From: Thelonectria olida
Taxonomy: Eukaryota > Ascomycota > Sordariomycetes > Hypocreales > Nectriaceae
Direction: 5' to 3'
NCBI GenBank assembly: GCA_020736575.1
Contig: JAGPYM010000058.1
Coordinates: forward strand, 1 to 64,000
DNA: 64,000 bases
Under the pieces are notes generated by a model. That model saw only the letters and a list, made by a program, of their open reading frames with translations, did not search any database and had not been told where the DNA came from. Of this stretch, positions 49,363 to 59,062 are shown one piece after another. The position numbers and the translations under genes were made by a program. Position 1 is the first letter of the stretch, and every line of letters starts with the position of its first letter.

Positions 49363-49949
49363 TTCCGCAACCCCGCTCCTCAACACCAACATCCTCAATA
49401 TCACACATCAAATTCAATCGCACATATCTCAGTCAATTTTAATTATGCCGAGGTCAGGGCCGAATTATTCACCTCACAAAAGAATAAGGATTGCAACATC
49501 CTATTTTTTAGGCAAGATAGCGCGCAGAATTGGGGCTGAAGAGGGCATTTCCGACCGAGCTGTCTATGCGATTGTTGCGCGTTATAGGGACCAAGAGAGT
49601 GTATAAGACCGACCTCGCTCTGGCCGCCCTTCTGTATTGACCGAACGCAATAAAAGACATATCTTTATACTTATTAATAGCAACCCTTTCATACAGCATA
49701 AGGATTTAATTGAAGAAGCTAGCCTAAGCTGTTCAATTCTGACTATAAGCTGGTACCTTCGAAAAGAGGGTATTGAACACTGGACAGCTCTGCGGCGGCC
49801 CAAATTAACGCCAGATATAGCTTAAATACGGCTTGAATTTGCAAGAAGCTATTTAGAAAAGCCGGTTAGCTTTTGGAAGGTTTGGATTTTCACGGATGAA
49901 GTTACTATTGTTAGGGGACAAGGGGAGAGACAGAAGTGGGTTTTCTGCC

Positions 49950-50622
49950 TATAAAAGCCAGTCTTTATATAAGCTTAAATATATAAAACAGAATAACTCA
50001 AATATACTTTACCTATTAAGGGAATAAAATTCATTATTAAATTCGCAAAAATATAAGGATTATAACAATATATTTTTTATCCTATATACCTTATTAATTA
50101 CATTCTTATCCAGGATATTTCACTTATTTCTAAATTAGGAAGGCGGACCTACTAGTGCATACCGTCCTTACCCTAATAGGCAATATCCGCCCCAATGAGG
50201 CATGCAATCCCGAATAGGAAAGCGCGTTAGAACGTATAACAATCCGACGCGCCTCTTAAGTCTTCCACTTTCAACTAACCATTTAAATAAGAAGGAATGC
50301 ACTTATATAAGCATTCCAAATACCATTGGATAGAGGAATAACAGAGTTTTCATCTGATATACGTATCTTTTACCCAGAGCCAATAGGACCCGATTTATTA
50401 TATATAAAAGACAAGGGTTTTCCTCCCCTTATCCAACCTAATTGAATTATTAATATCTATAACGAACATTCAACCAATTAGAACCTTCTTTACATCTTTG
50501 TGACCGCCTTGATTTGCTGATTCTGAATATCCAATCAGAATTTAGATATCTTTACTCCCTATTCCTCCATCTGCTCCTAAAGCTTCCAACCTTCATTTTC
50601 CACTGCAGCTCTAGCCTTTACA
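49950..50622 (+). mobile_element. Solo LTR of family B
   Basis: 673 bp. Starts TATAAAAGC (transition from TGTAAAAGC) and ends GCCTTTACA, with target duplication CTGCC (49945-49949 and 50623-50627). It interrupts the Tc1 transposase. No coding capacity; presumably left by recombination between the LTRs of a full element. Confidence 0.92.
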
Positions 50623-50748
50623 CTGCCGAAGGGTGCGACTTCTGAACTCTGCGATTTCTCAATAACTAATAGAGATATAGGGAGAGCGATTATATCCAAA
50701 GCATATACAACTAAAGGAGAAGCCGTCACGACATTCTCAAATGTTTTG

Positions 50749-51152
50749 TGTCACGGCCCATGCATGACCCAACTCCCACCAAAGCGGTCTGGGACGGCAG
50801 AACCGCAGACAGCCCCACTTTTTCACGATCTTATGCAAGACATCGTCGAAGGACCGACGAGGACCGACCGACGGTCCCAACGATCCTACCCTGGACCGAT
50901 CCCTCAACTTCATCGGTCCCTGGAGGAACACTTAGTATATAAACACATTCCTTTAAACACATTAGATAGAACACAGCTCTTCAGCTTTCAATACAACTTG
51001 GTTACACTCATCTACTTTGAGCACATTACCAGACGTAACAACCCCCTCTGTTTACCTTTGCGCACTGCTCAGACCTTAACGTCCTGTCCTCTCTGCCAAC
51101 ATAAACCTAGAACAGTCTAGTCTACCTGTTGGAGATCGACCTGACCGTTACA
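50749..51152 (+). repeat. 5' LTR of the intact gypsy element
   Basis: 404 bp. The U3 contains inverted half-sites (see the separate entry), a TATA box at 50936-50943, and an R-U5 part shared with the other LTRs of the superfamily. Ends CCGTTACA. Confidence 0.95.
50784..50943 (+). promoter_or_regulatory. U3 half-site array and TATA box
   Basis: GGACCGA at 50851-50857 and 50861-50867, CGGTCC at 50872-50877, then GGACCGAT (50893-50900) facing ATCGGTCC (50912-50919), plus GCGGT/ACCGC at 50784-50806. The box TATATAAA is at 50936-50943. The array ends about 17 bp before the TATA box. CGG/CCG half-sites in inverted pairs are what Zn2Cys6 proteins usually bind (family knowledge). The same array is present in the 3' LTR. 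Confidence 0.6.
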
Positions 51153-51214
51153 CGTTGAAAGCTCTTGTTCAGAAGGATACCGCGTTACCCTGAGCAATAT
51201 CGAGAATTGTCAAC

Positions 51215-54055
51215 ATGGCCACCCAGCAACAGCAGCAACTCAATCTCAACCAGGGACAGCAAGGCAACCCGCCTGTTAACCCCACACCTCCTACTGACGA
51301 CGAAATGGAGGATGACGACGACGAGGAAGTCGAGGCGCTCAGACAAGACATACGCAACATGCAGATCCAACACGAAGGCGAACTCCGTGTGCAACGACTC
51401 GAAGTCGAAGCCATGCGAGCCGAAATCAACCGAATTCTCGCCATCCAGCAAGATCAACAAACACTGCAACGAAACCAAACCAACGACCTCAACAACCTCG
51501 CCACTACTGCCACCACTGGACGTGACCCCGGAGAAATCCTTAAGCCCTCTGCACCTGAGAAGTTCGACGGAAATGCCCGCAAGCTCCAAATGTTCATCAC
51601 CAGCATGAATGCCTTCTTCTCGTACTACCCGACCCAATTCCGATTCGAAGCCGCCAAAGTTCACTACGCAGCCGGACGATTCACTGGAAACGCAGCTCTG
51701 TGGTTTGAGCCCGTCATGCGGAACTACCACGACAAACCGGAAGTCGAACGAGACGAACGAACCCGACGCATCTACGGAAGCTATGCCACACTCGAACAAG
51801 AACTCAGACAGTCTTTTGGAACCATCGACGAAAAATCTAAAGCCGAAGATCGGATCAAATCTCTCAAACAAACTGGATCGGCATCCGACTATGGAACCCT
51901 GTTCACCCAACTTGCGATCAAGTTACCTTGGGACCAGGACGTCCTCATGTCACTCTTCTTCGACGGACTCAAGCAATCAGTCCAGGAAGAACTGTACAAA
52001 CACGAACGGCCAACAACCCTTGTCGAGTACATCGGACAAGCGGTCAAGATCGACGACAGACAATTCTCATGGCGCAAGAAAAAGAGCCCTAATACCGGAA
52101 ACAACAACCGATACAAGCAACCCCGGTACAACGCCAACCAAGGAAGACAGCGACAAGGACACACTTCCTACGGCACGGATTCAGGCCCGATGGAACTCGG
52201 CGCCACCAAACGCGACCACTCGCAAGTCCTCTGCTGGAACTGCGGGAAGAAGGGACATTTCGAAAGCAAGTGCCGAAACCCTAACAAGACGAACCAGAAG
52301 TTCAAACCTGTCCCAGAAGGTAAGAAACGCCTGAGTAACACTAACCGACAGGACGAACCCCAAATGGCAATCAGGACAGCCACCAGAACCCTGGCAGCAA
52401 CCGGTATGTTCACAACCAAACCAGTGAACCACGCCTTGCGACGAGAACACGCCCTGGAACACCGAGCGACGTGCACGGACAGCAAAGACTGCATCGTCTG
52501 CATAGACGGCAAAATCAACAAGTACCTTGACCCTAAGGAACACGTCTCGTTGCACTGGACGGCTTGTTACGATGACAACTGCCTCATCCACAAAGACGGC
52601 AAAGACAATGGATACTACCCCCGCAAACCCCAACAGAAGGAAAGACAGGAAGTGCAACTCACCGCACACAGCGAGACCTGTCCGGAAGGTTACCAACTCC
52701 GCGAAAACGAAGAATGGGTGAAAGTACCAACCAACACACCCCACGACGCGGAACCCAACCAAAACATTCCGAAGAAGACCCTGGCAATGACGCGAAGCGG
52801 TTACGATAACGGAGGAGTTCCCAGTGGCACCGTACTCCTAGCATCTCGAAGCCTGTACAAGGGGCTAAGGGAAGCCGAGCACGACGACAACGACACTCTA
52901 AGTCAAGACGACGCCCGAGCCAACTTGAGCAAGAAGAGTATCGCCAAATACGCCACATGGAGACCAGTCCCCGAACCACCAAAGACCAACGTCACTGGTC
53001 ACGGAAACACGAAGATTCTCGCAATGGTCAAGAAAGGCAAGACCAGCCGAAAAGACAACGAGGAAGCGACGGGATACGCGCAAGCACCCAATCAAGCAAC
53101 GAAGTCATGGCACGCGCCGCCCGACGATCAACCAACGGATCCGCAACCAAGCCGACACACCAAGAACCGAGCAACCATTAAAGACCTCGACCTAAGCCCT
53201 GCGGACCAAGACCTAGTCAACCTCGTGAAACGAGAACTCACACTCCAGAACGGAAACGACATCCCAGAACCATTCCTAATGCTATCGGATTTGGAACGAG
53301 CCCAAGAACTCGGCTTACCTGTCACCACATGGCATGTATTCCCGAACTCGCTCACCGACGATATCCCCACGCGACAAACACTAAACCACGAGCCCCTCGA
53401 GGAAGGAGAAATCCCTGAGGAAGACAACGGCTCAGTGGACGACACGAGCTCAGATGAAGCCAGTAACCCAGAAGAAGAAAAACGACTGGTTTACCAGAAG
53501 GTCACGAAAGGGCAGAACGCCAACAATGAAGACTTCTATGTGCACGGCATCACACACCGGCAAGCCCAAAAAGGACAAGGAAGCTATCAAGCTCACCCCA
53601 ACGATGCACCTATTGTGAACCCAACTCACCCGGAGCACAACACCATTTCATGGATCTCATGTTACGACCCAACATGTGAACCACACCTACGGTACAAAGT
53701 CAAGAACGACTGCTACCCTACACGATTAGGACCACATGCTATCACGCGATGGTACCAAGCCCAGCACTTACAATTTCGACGCAATGTAGCCTGGATCAAG
53801 CACATGAACGTAGCCATCTTCGAGAACTACACCCACGAATTCCCAACCAAATGCATGAACGGAACGTACGACCTACGACAATGCCGATTTGAAGAGTGTA
53901 AGGTCCACGAAAGAGAGAAAATTGAACAATGGCACGTCAAACACCCGAAACGACCAACACGACCACACCACGTACCCGCCTCACGAAACGAGACAGTGGG
54001 ACAATGGGTCAAGGACGTACAAGGAAAGTCAAAAAACGACAAGCGCCGCCTGTAG
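51215..54055 (+). CDS. gag: Gag polyprotein with long C-terminal extension
   Basis: 946 aa. The acidic/Gln-rich N-terminus is followed by a capsid-like retrotransposon gag domain (about 110-270, including AALWFEPVMRNY and LEQELRQSFGTIDEK), a basic linker and a CCHC zinc knuckle CWNCGKKGHFESKC near residue 345. The remaining 570 residues are unusual for gypsy Gag. They contain repeated His/Cys blocks (CTDSKDCIVCIDGK, SLHWTACYDDNCLIHKD, ISWISCYDPTCEPH, CRFEECKVHER) that look like small metal-binding modules. It ends at TAG 54053-54055 in a 127-bp overlap with pol. Gag would form the particle and bind RNA in the cytoplasm. Confidence 0.92.
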   Translation: MATQQQQQLNLNQGQQGNPPVNPTPPTDDEMEDDDDEEVEALRQDIRNMQIQHEGELRVQRLEVEAMRAEINRILAIQQDQQTLQRNQTNDLNNLATTATTGRDPGEILKPSAPEKFDGNARKLQMFITSMNAFFSYYPTQFRFEAAKVHYAAGRFTGNAALWFEPVMRNYHDKPEVERDERTRRIYGSYATLEQELRQSFGTIDEKSKAEDRIKSLKQTGSASDYGTLFTQLAIKLPWDQDVLMSLFFDGLKQSVQEELYKHERPTTLVEYIGQAVKIDDRQFSWRKKKSPNTGNNNRYKQPRYNANQGRQRQGHTSYGTDSGPMELGATKRDHSQVLCWNCGKKGHFESKCRNPNKTNQKFKPVPEGKKRLSNTNRQDEPQMAIRTATRTLAATGMFTTKPVNHALRREHALEHRATCTDSKDCIVCIDGKINKYLDPKEHVSLHWTACYDDNCLIHKDGKDNGYYPRKPQQKERQEVQLTAHSETCPEGYQLRENEEWVKVPTNTPHDAEPNQNIPKKTLAMTRSGYDNGGVPSGTVLLASRSLYKGLREAEHDDNDTLSQDDARANLSKKSIAKYATWRPVPEPPKTNVTGHGNTKILAMVKKGKTSRKDNEEATGYAQAPNQATKSWHAPPDDQPTDPQPSRHTKNRATIKDLDLSPADQDLVNLVKRELTLQNGNDIPEPFLMLSDLERAQELGLPVTTWHVFPNSLTDDIPTRQTLNHEPLEEGEIPEEDNGSVDDTSSDEASNPEEEKRLVYQKVTKGQNANNEDFYVHGITHRQAQKGQGSYQAHPNDAPIVNPTHPEHNTISWISCYDPTCEPHLRYKVKNDCYPTRLGPHAITRWYQAQHLQFRRNVAWIKHMNVAIFENYTHEFPTKCMNGTYDLRQCRFEECKVHEREKIEQWHVKHPKRPTRPHHVPASRNETVGQWVKDVQGKSKNDKRRL

Positions 54056-57000
54056 AAGAGCCACAGGACCGGCCAGAGCAGGAGAAATTTGCAGAACCTC
54101 CAAGAAGAGCTCTATGCGCGACAACAAGGCCCCACGAAACATCACCACGACGACGGATGATGCTGCAAGTACGAATCACGGGAAAATGGTTTACCGCGTT
54201 GGTAGACAGCGGAGCAGAGATGAATGGAGTTGATCCACGAGTAGTCAATCATCTCAAGCTACCATGGAAGGACAAGGACATACCCTACGGGATATCTGAT
54301 GTGGAAGGAAAACCATTTGAGTACGAAGATGGACAAGTTACTCGCGAGGTTGATCACCTCAAGGTGTTCATCGAAGGAAAGAATCAGGGAGTTGATCTCG
54401 ACATCATACCTCTCCAAGGATACGACCTACTCCTAGGTTACCCATGGCTTTACCGATATGACCCCCTTATCAGTTGGCGTACTGGCCAGGTGCAAGCTTT
54501 TCGAAGTAATGCAGCCAACGATACGGACAACGATTCAGACGACACGAGATCTCAAACTTCTATCGAAGAGGACGAAGAAGTACGGCGGAGCAACAACGAA
54601 GACACTCCCCAACCTACGGAGAAAACACAACCTCCAAAAGGAACACGACACAAACACAAGAAAGGGCAAGCGCAACAAACACGACGAACAATCGCATTCC
54701 TCAAGAAGACATTCGCACAGATGAACGAAGACCTCAAAGAACAGAAGGAACCATCTGACGACAGACTCAAGAACGTACCAGCACAGTACAGAGTATACGA
54801 GAAGCTGTTTGCCGAAGAACTGGAAACAGGTCTACCAGAGCATTCTCAATGGGATCACGAGATTTGGCTCAAAGACGGAACATCAACCACGTTCCACCCC
54901 ATCTACAACCTCAACGAAGCACAGCTGCACGAGCTCAAGAACTACCTCGAAGAAATGTTAAGGAAAGGATATATCAGGATTTCCAAGTCAGAAGCAGGCT
55001 ATCCAGTCATGTTCGTTCCCAAAAAGAACGGAAAGCTCCGACTTGTTGTGGATTACCGCAGGCTCAACGACATTACCGTCAAGGACAGAACACCCTTACC
55101 TTTGATCAACGAACTGAAGGACCGACTCCACGGGATGAAGTACTTCACCGCGTTAGATCTGAAGGGAGCCTACAACCTCATCCGCATCAAAGAAGGACAT
55201 GAATGGAAAACCGCCTTCAGAACGAAGTTCGGACTCTACGAATATCTTGTTATGCCTTTTGGTCTCACCAATGCACCGGCAACATTCCAACGAATGATTA
55301 ACAACGTGTTACGAGAATACCTAGACGTATTCGTGGTATGCTACCTCGACGATATCCTCATCTTCTCCAGGACGGAAGAAGAACACACGGAACACGTCCA
55401 CAAGGTACTGCAAGCTCTCGAAGACGCCAAACTGCTAGTTGAACCAGAGAAAAGTCATTTCCACGCCTCGGAAGTGGAATTTCTGGGACACATCATCTCC
55501 CACAACGAGATACGAATGGACCCAAAGAAACTTTCAGCAGTCAAGGACTGGAAGAAACCAGAGTCAGTCAAGGAAGTACAAGCCTTCCTAGGATTCGCGA
55601 ACTATTACCGCAAGTTCCTCAAGGATTTTGGGAAACTAGCCGCACCACTCACTGAGTTAACAAAGAAGGATCGACCGTTCACCTGGAAACCCGACATCCA
55701 GCAAGCCTTCGACAAAATCAAGGAACTCATCCTTAACGAACCAGTACTCAAGATGTTTGACCCTACACGACCTATCGAACTAGAAACGGACTCCTCAGAC
55801 TTCGCCCTAGGAGCCCAGATCGGACAACGCGACGATGATGGAAAGTTGCACCCAATCGCATTCTACTCTCATAAGTTACACGGAGCAGAACTCAACTACC
55901 CCATCTACGACAAAGAATTCCTCGCGATAGTCCAAGCTTTCAAAGAATTCCGACAATACCTACTAGGAAGCCACCACCAGGTCACGGTCTACACAGACCA
56001 CAAGAACATCTCTCACTTCGCTACCACTCAACAACTCAGCGGACGACAACTCAGATACGCCGAATACCTATCAGAATTTGACTACATCATCAAGCACAAG
56101 AAAGGATCGGAGAATGGCAGAGCCGACGCCATCAGCCGACGACCTGATTTCGACACAGGCAAGGTCAAAACAGAGGAACAACTGTTAACCCTTACGCCTG
56201 AAGGACACTTAAGACAGAAGTACATCGCAACCACCCTCGCCCAACGCATCCCCGAATGTTTGACAAAACAATGGACGGAACGCATCAGACAGTCAATCAC
56301 CAGAGACGAACTCAGACAACTCATCATCGGACGAGCAGACTGGGTCAACTCGGTATTAGGAATGATCACCTACCAAGGAACAATCTACCTACCCCGGAAA
56401 ATACGAAACGAATTCATCGAACACTGTCATCAAACCGTCAAACACCACAAGAAATGGGACGACCTACAATTCTGGAATTTCTTCAACGAGAATTTCTGGT
56501 GGGAAGGAGCTGGACCAAACAACTACCTCCACTGCGATCAGTGCCTAAAGAACCAAGGCCTCACCCCGAGGATGATAGGAAGAACCCCTGTCAGCAACAC
56601 CCTCGCAGCAACACACACAGTGGAACAGGGAAATCCACTACTCAAACAAATCCTGGAATACAACGAACAATTACCGAGCGACGAAAAAACAGATAAGCAA
56701 CAAGTACCGGAACACCTACGAGAGGAACTCGTAAGGGAAATCCACGAACACCCGCTCCACGGACACCAAGGAATCAACAAAACCCTCGAACGAGTCAAGA
56801 CGACATTTTCATTTCCTAGAGTCAAAGAAACAGTCAAGAAAATCATCAAACAATGCCTCATCTGCGACAAGACAAAGGCACGACGACACAAACCTTACGG
56901 AGAACTACAACCCATACCGGTCGCGGAACGACCATGGGATTCAATCACTATGGACTTCATTACGAAATTACCCCTATCATTAGACCCTGCTACGAGCACG

Positions 57001-58044
57001 GCCTACGACAGCATTCTAGTCATTGTCGACAGACTCACCAAATTTTCCTATTTTATTCCATATCAAGAAGCAACCGACGCAGAAGAATTTTCCTACATCT
57101 TTTTACGAAATATCGTCAGCACACACGGACTACCCAATACGATCATCTCGGATAGAGGACCACCCTTTTTCTCGAACTTTTGGCAATGCCTCATGGCAAG
57201 GATCGGACTGAACCACAAGTTGACCACCGCTTGGAGACCACAAGTCGACGGACAGACCGAACGAATGAATCAAGTCTTGGAAACCTACCTTCGTTGCTAC
57301 ATCAACCACATCCAAAATGATTGGGTTGAGAAACTGCCAACAGCACAACTGGCCTACAACACTGCAACCAACGAAAGCACCAAGATCACACCAAGCTACG
57401 CAAACTTTGGATTCACCCCCGACGCCTACAGAGAACCACGGAACGGACCACTTGCACCAGCAGCTATCCTTGCATCAGATCAACTCAAGAATTTGCACGA
57501 AGAAATGCGCACAGAACTTTCTTTTGTCCAGAAAATGCACAAAAAATACTACGACCAGAAAAGGTTGAAGGGACCAACCTTCTCGAAGGGAGACATGGTG
57601 CTCCTCGCTACAAAAAACATCAACACAAAACGACCAAACAAAAAACTCGATTACAAATACATCGGACCTTACAAAATTTTGGAAAAAATCTCAGAAAACA
57701 ACTACAAACTGGACTTGAAATCAAGACACCACCCAATCTTTCACATTTCCTTACTCGAGTCAACAGAAGGAACAGTCATGGTCAAAACAGGAGACGAACC
57801 AGAAACAGAGATTGAGGACCCCGAGGAATACGAAGCGGAACGAATCATCAGCATGAGGAAGGAACGACCCGACGGGACAAAACAAACAGAATACCTCGTC
57901 AAGTGGAAAGGGTACACTGAATCAGAAAATACATGGGAACCACCTGAACACCTCACCCATGTGCAGCGCCTGCTGAAGAACTTTCACCAACAACAGCAGA
58001 AGGAAAGGAAAACTCCTCGAGACCCACGGCATTCCAGTCGATAA
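53929..58044 (+). CDS. pol: Pol polyprotein: protease, RT, RNase H, integrase, chromodomain
   Basis: 1371 codons from ATG 53929, in the minus-1 frame relative to gag. The N-terminal 34 codons are probably not used if it is made by frameshifting at 54031. Domains in order: aspartic protease (ALVDSGAEMNGVDP, about residue 90); reverse transcriptase with LVMPFGLTNAPATFQ and the catalytic YLDD (about 480); RNase H (LETDSSDFALGAQ, later VYTDHKNI); integrase zinc region (HPLHGHQGINKT, CLICDK), then the DDE core (TMDFITKL, ISDRGPPF, WRPQVDGQTERMNQ); and a C-terminal chromodomain (EYLVKWKGYTESENTWEPP). The chromodomain marks it as a chromovirus, a group that targets heterochromatin. No stop or frameshift. 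The last 92 bp overlap antisense ORF3. Confidence 0.95.
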   Translation: MARQTPETTNTTTPRTRLTKRDSGTMGQGRTRKVKKRQAPPVEEPQDRPEQEKFAEPPRRALCATTRPHETSPRRRMMLQVRITGKWFTALVDSGAEMNGVDPRVVNHLKLPWKDKDIPYGISDVEGKPFEYEDGQVTREVDHLKVFIEGKNQGVDLDIIPLQGYDLLLGYPWLYRYDPLISWRTGQVQAFRSNAANDTDNDSDDTRSQTSIEEDEEVRRSNNEDTPQPTEKTQPPKGTRHKHKKGQAQQTRRTIAFLKKTFAQMNEDLKEQKEPSDDRLKNVPAQYRVYEKLFAEELETGLPEHSQWDHEIWLKDGTSTTFHPIYNLNEAQLHELKNYLEEMLRKGYIRISKSEAGYPVMFVPKKNGKLRLVVDYRRLNDITVKDRTPLPLINELKDRLHGMKYFTALDLKGAYNLIRIKEGHEWKTAFRTKFGLYEYLVMPFGLTNAPATFQRMINNVLREYLDVFVVCYLDDILIFSRTEEEHTEHVHKVLQALEDAKLLVEPEKSHFHASEVEFLGHIISHNEIRMDPKKLSAVKDWKKPESVKEVQAFLGFANYYRKFLKDFGKLAAPLTELTKKDRPFTWKPDIQQAFDKIKELILNEPVLKMFDPTRPIELETDSSDFALGAQIGQRDDDGKLHPIAFYSHKLHGAELNYPIYDKEFLAIVQAFKEFRQYLLGSHHQVTVYTDHKNISHFATTQQLSGRQLRYAEYLSEFDYIIKHKKGSENGRADAISRRPDFDTGKVKTEEQLLTLTPEGHLRQKYIATTLAQRIPECLTKQWTERIRQSITRDELRQLIIGRADWVNSVLGMITYQGTIYLPRKIRNEFIEHCHQTVKHHKKWDDLQFWNFFNENFWWEGAGPNNYLHCDQCLKNQGLTPRMIGRTPVSNTLAATHTVEQGNPLLKQILEYNEQLPSDEKTDKQQVPEHLREELVREIHEHPLHGHQGINKTLERVKTTFSFPRVKETVKKIIKQCLICDKTKARRHKPYGELQPIPVAERPWDSITMDFITKLPLSLDPATSTAYDSILVIVDRLTKFSYFIPYQEATDAEEFSYIFLRNIVSTHGLPNTIISDRGPPFFSNFWQCLMARIGLNHKLTTAWRPQVDGQTERMNQVLETYLRCYINHIQNDWVEKLPTAQLAYNTATNESTKITPSYANFGFTPDAYREPRNGPLAPAAILASDQLKNLHEEMRTELSFVQKMHKKYYDQKRLKGPTFSKGDMVLLATKNINTKRPNKKLDYKYIGPYKILEKISENNYKLDLKSRHHPIFHISLLESTEGTVMVKTGDEPETEIEDPEEYEAERIISMRKERPDGTKQTEYLVKWKGYTESENTWEPPEHLTHVQRLLKNFHQQQQKERKTPRDPRHSSR
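54031..54037 (+). promoter_or_regulatory. Minus-1 ribosomal frameshift site A AAA AAC
   Basis: Read in gag codons the sequence is (TC)A AAA AAC, exactly the X XXY YYZ slippery form. Slipping back one base gives AAA AAA CGA in the pol frame. The gag stop is only 16 bp downstream. A stimulatory structure beyond it is likely but I could not fold it. The heptamer is also intact in RIP-degraded copy 1. Confidence 0.75.
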
Positions 58045-58546
58045 GGTCAAAAGCCCCCAGAGACGCAGCCTCCGACACCGCCGCAGGCTCTTCGCGCGCC
58101 AGAACACCCGACCCCTCCAAACCCTGCAGACCACGAGAGACCAGGTCCTCCCCCTTCTTCTTCAACAAACGCTTTTGCTTTCGAATCCGAGCAAGACGAG
58201 CCATCGCTGCTTCTAGCGCCTCCTCAGCCTCCAGTTCCTCGCTCTCCAAGCGTTTTCGCTCGCGCATGTTTTTGGACACTAAGCAGTCAGCCGAGGACCA
58301 GCCACCAAGAAAAGAACTCAGAAACCCACGAAATGAAGCCACTCCCGCACCATCACAAACCACCTTGGCCTCCACGCAGTTAGAACACCGGTGCGAACGA
58401 TCCCCAATGGTGTTGCAGGAGATTTTCAGACGATGACAACGAGAACAAGGCATGGTCTCAGAACCAAAAGTGTCAATGTACAGAGCAAGAGCCTCACACT
58501 CTTTCGATTTGCGAGAAGATTTTTGCTTCAAGACGCGACCGGACAT
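57953..58546 (-). CDS. Antisense ORF3: Zn2Cys6 cluster plus coiled coil, 197 aa
   Basis: Minus strand, between pol and the 3' LTR. The ATG at 58546 (MSGRVLKQKSSRK) is chosen because the homologous ORF in copy 2 begins with the same MSGR; the frame is open a little further upstream without an ATG. Residues about 32-62 have six Cys spaced C-x2-C-x6-C-x9-C-x2-C-x6-C, within the GAL4-type consensus, with basic residues after the second Cys (CHRLKISC). A coiled coil of about 45 residues follows (MRERKRLESEELEAEEALEA onward), then an acidic/hydrophobic tail (FDLIDWNAVGLEEFSF) that could activate transcription. The end overlaps pol by 92 bp. The start lies 113 bp from the 3' LTR, so an antisense promoter in that LTR could drive it. 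Presumed nuclear DNA-binding protein; target unproven. Confidence 0.75.
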   Translation of the reverse strand: MSGRVLKQKSSRKSKECEALALYIDTFGSETMPCSRCHRLKISCNTIGDRSHRCSNCVEAKVVCDGAGVASFRGFLSSFLGGWSSADCLVSKNMRERKRLESEELEAEEALEAAMARLARIRKQKRLLKKKGEDLVSRGLQGLEGSGVLAREEPAAVSEAASLGAFDLIDWNAVGLEEFSFPSAVVGESSSAGAAHG

Positions 58547-58642
58547 AATGTCAGCATAACGGAATGTTTTAAGGAACAAGTTTGACCTACCAACAAGAAA
58601 ATTGACTACGGTCTACTTATGCGGCCTTGAGGACAAGACCAA

Positions 58643-58653
58643 CGGAGGGGAGA
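58643..58653 (+). promoter_or_regulatory. Polypurine tract before the 3' LTR
   Basis: GGAGGGGAGA a few bases before the 3' LTR, in the right place to prime plus-strand synthesis. Copy 2 has GGAGGGAAGA at the same place. Confidence 0.6.
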
Positions 58654-58658
58654 CATCG

Positions 58659-59062
58659 TGTCACGGCCCATGCATGACCCAACTCCCACCAAAGCGGTCT
58701 GGGACGGCAGAACCGCAGACAGCCCCACTTTTTCACGATCTTATGCAAGACATCGTCGAAGGACCGACGAGGACCGACCGACGGTCCCAACGATCCTACC
58801 CTGGACCGATCCCTCAACTTCATCGGTCCCTGGAGGAACACTTAGTATATAAACACATTCCTTTAAACACATTAGATAGAACACAGCTCTTCAGCTTTCA
58901 ATACAACTTGGTTACACTCATCTACTTTGAGCACATTACCAGACGTAACAACCCCCTCTGTTTACCTTTGCGCACTGCTCAGACCTTAACGTCCTGTCCT
59001 CTCTGCCAACATAAACCTAGAACAGTCTAGTCTACCTGTTGGAGATCGACCTGACCGTTACA
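58659..59062 (+). repeat. 3' LTR of the intact gypsy element
   Basis: 404 bp, identical to 50749-51152 as read. Followed by the target duplication TTTTG. Confidence 0.95.

Larger units (their letters stand above)
50749..59062 (+). mobile_element. Intact Ty3/gypsy chromovirus with an antisense third ORF
   Basis: 8314 bp. The two 404-bp LTRs (50749-51152 and 58659-59062) are identical as far as I can read, with ends TG...CA and target duplication TTTTG (50744-50748 and 59063-59067). Gag and pol are uninterrupted and no RIP mutation is apparent, unlike the two relatives in this window. Identical LTRs and open frames say the insertion is very recent and the element may still be active. It lies inside the Tc1 transposase. 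Confidence 0.95.

Noticed and set aside
51185..52762. Minus-strand ORFs opposite gag (51185-51910, 52181-52762)
   Set aside because: They lie opposite well-supported gag, have no domain and are not conserved in the other copies, unlike ORF3.
57578..58044. Start of ORF3 as a mere shadow of pol
   Set aside because: Rejected as an explanation: ORF3 overlaps pol by only 92 bp, the rest lies in sequence with no plus-strand ORF, and it recurs in copy 2.
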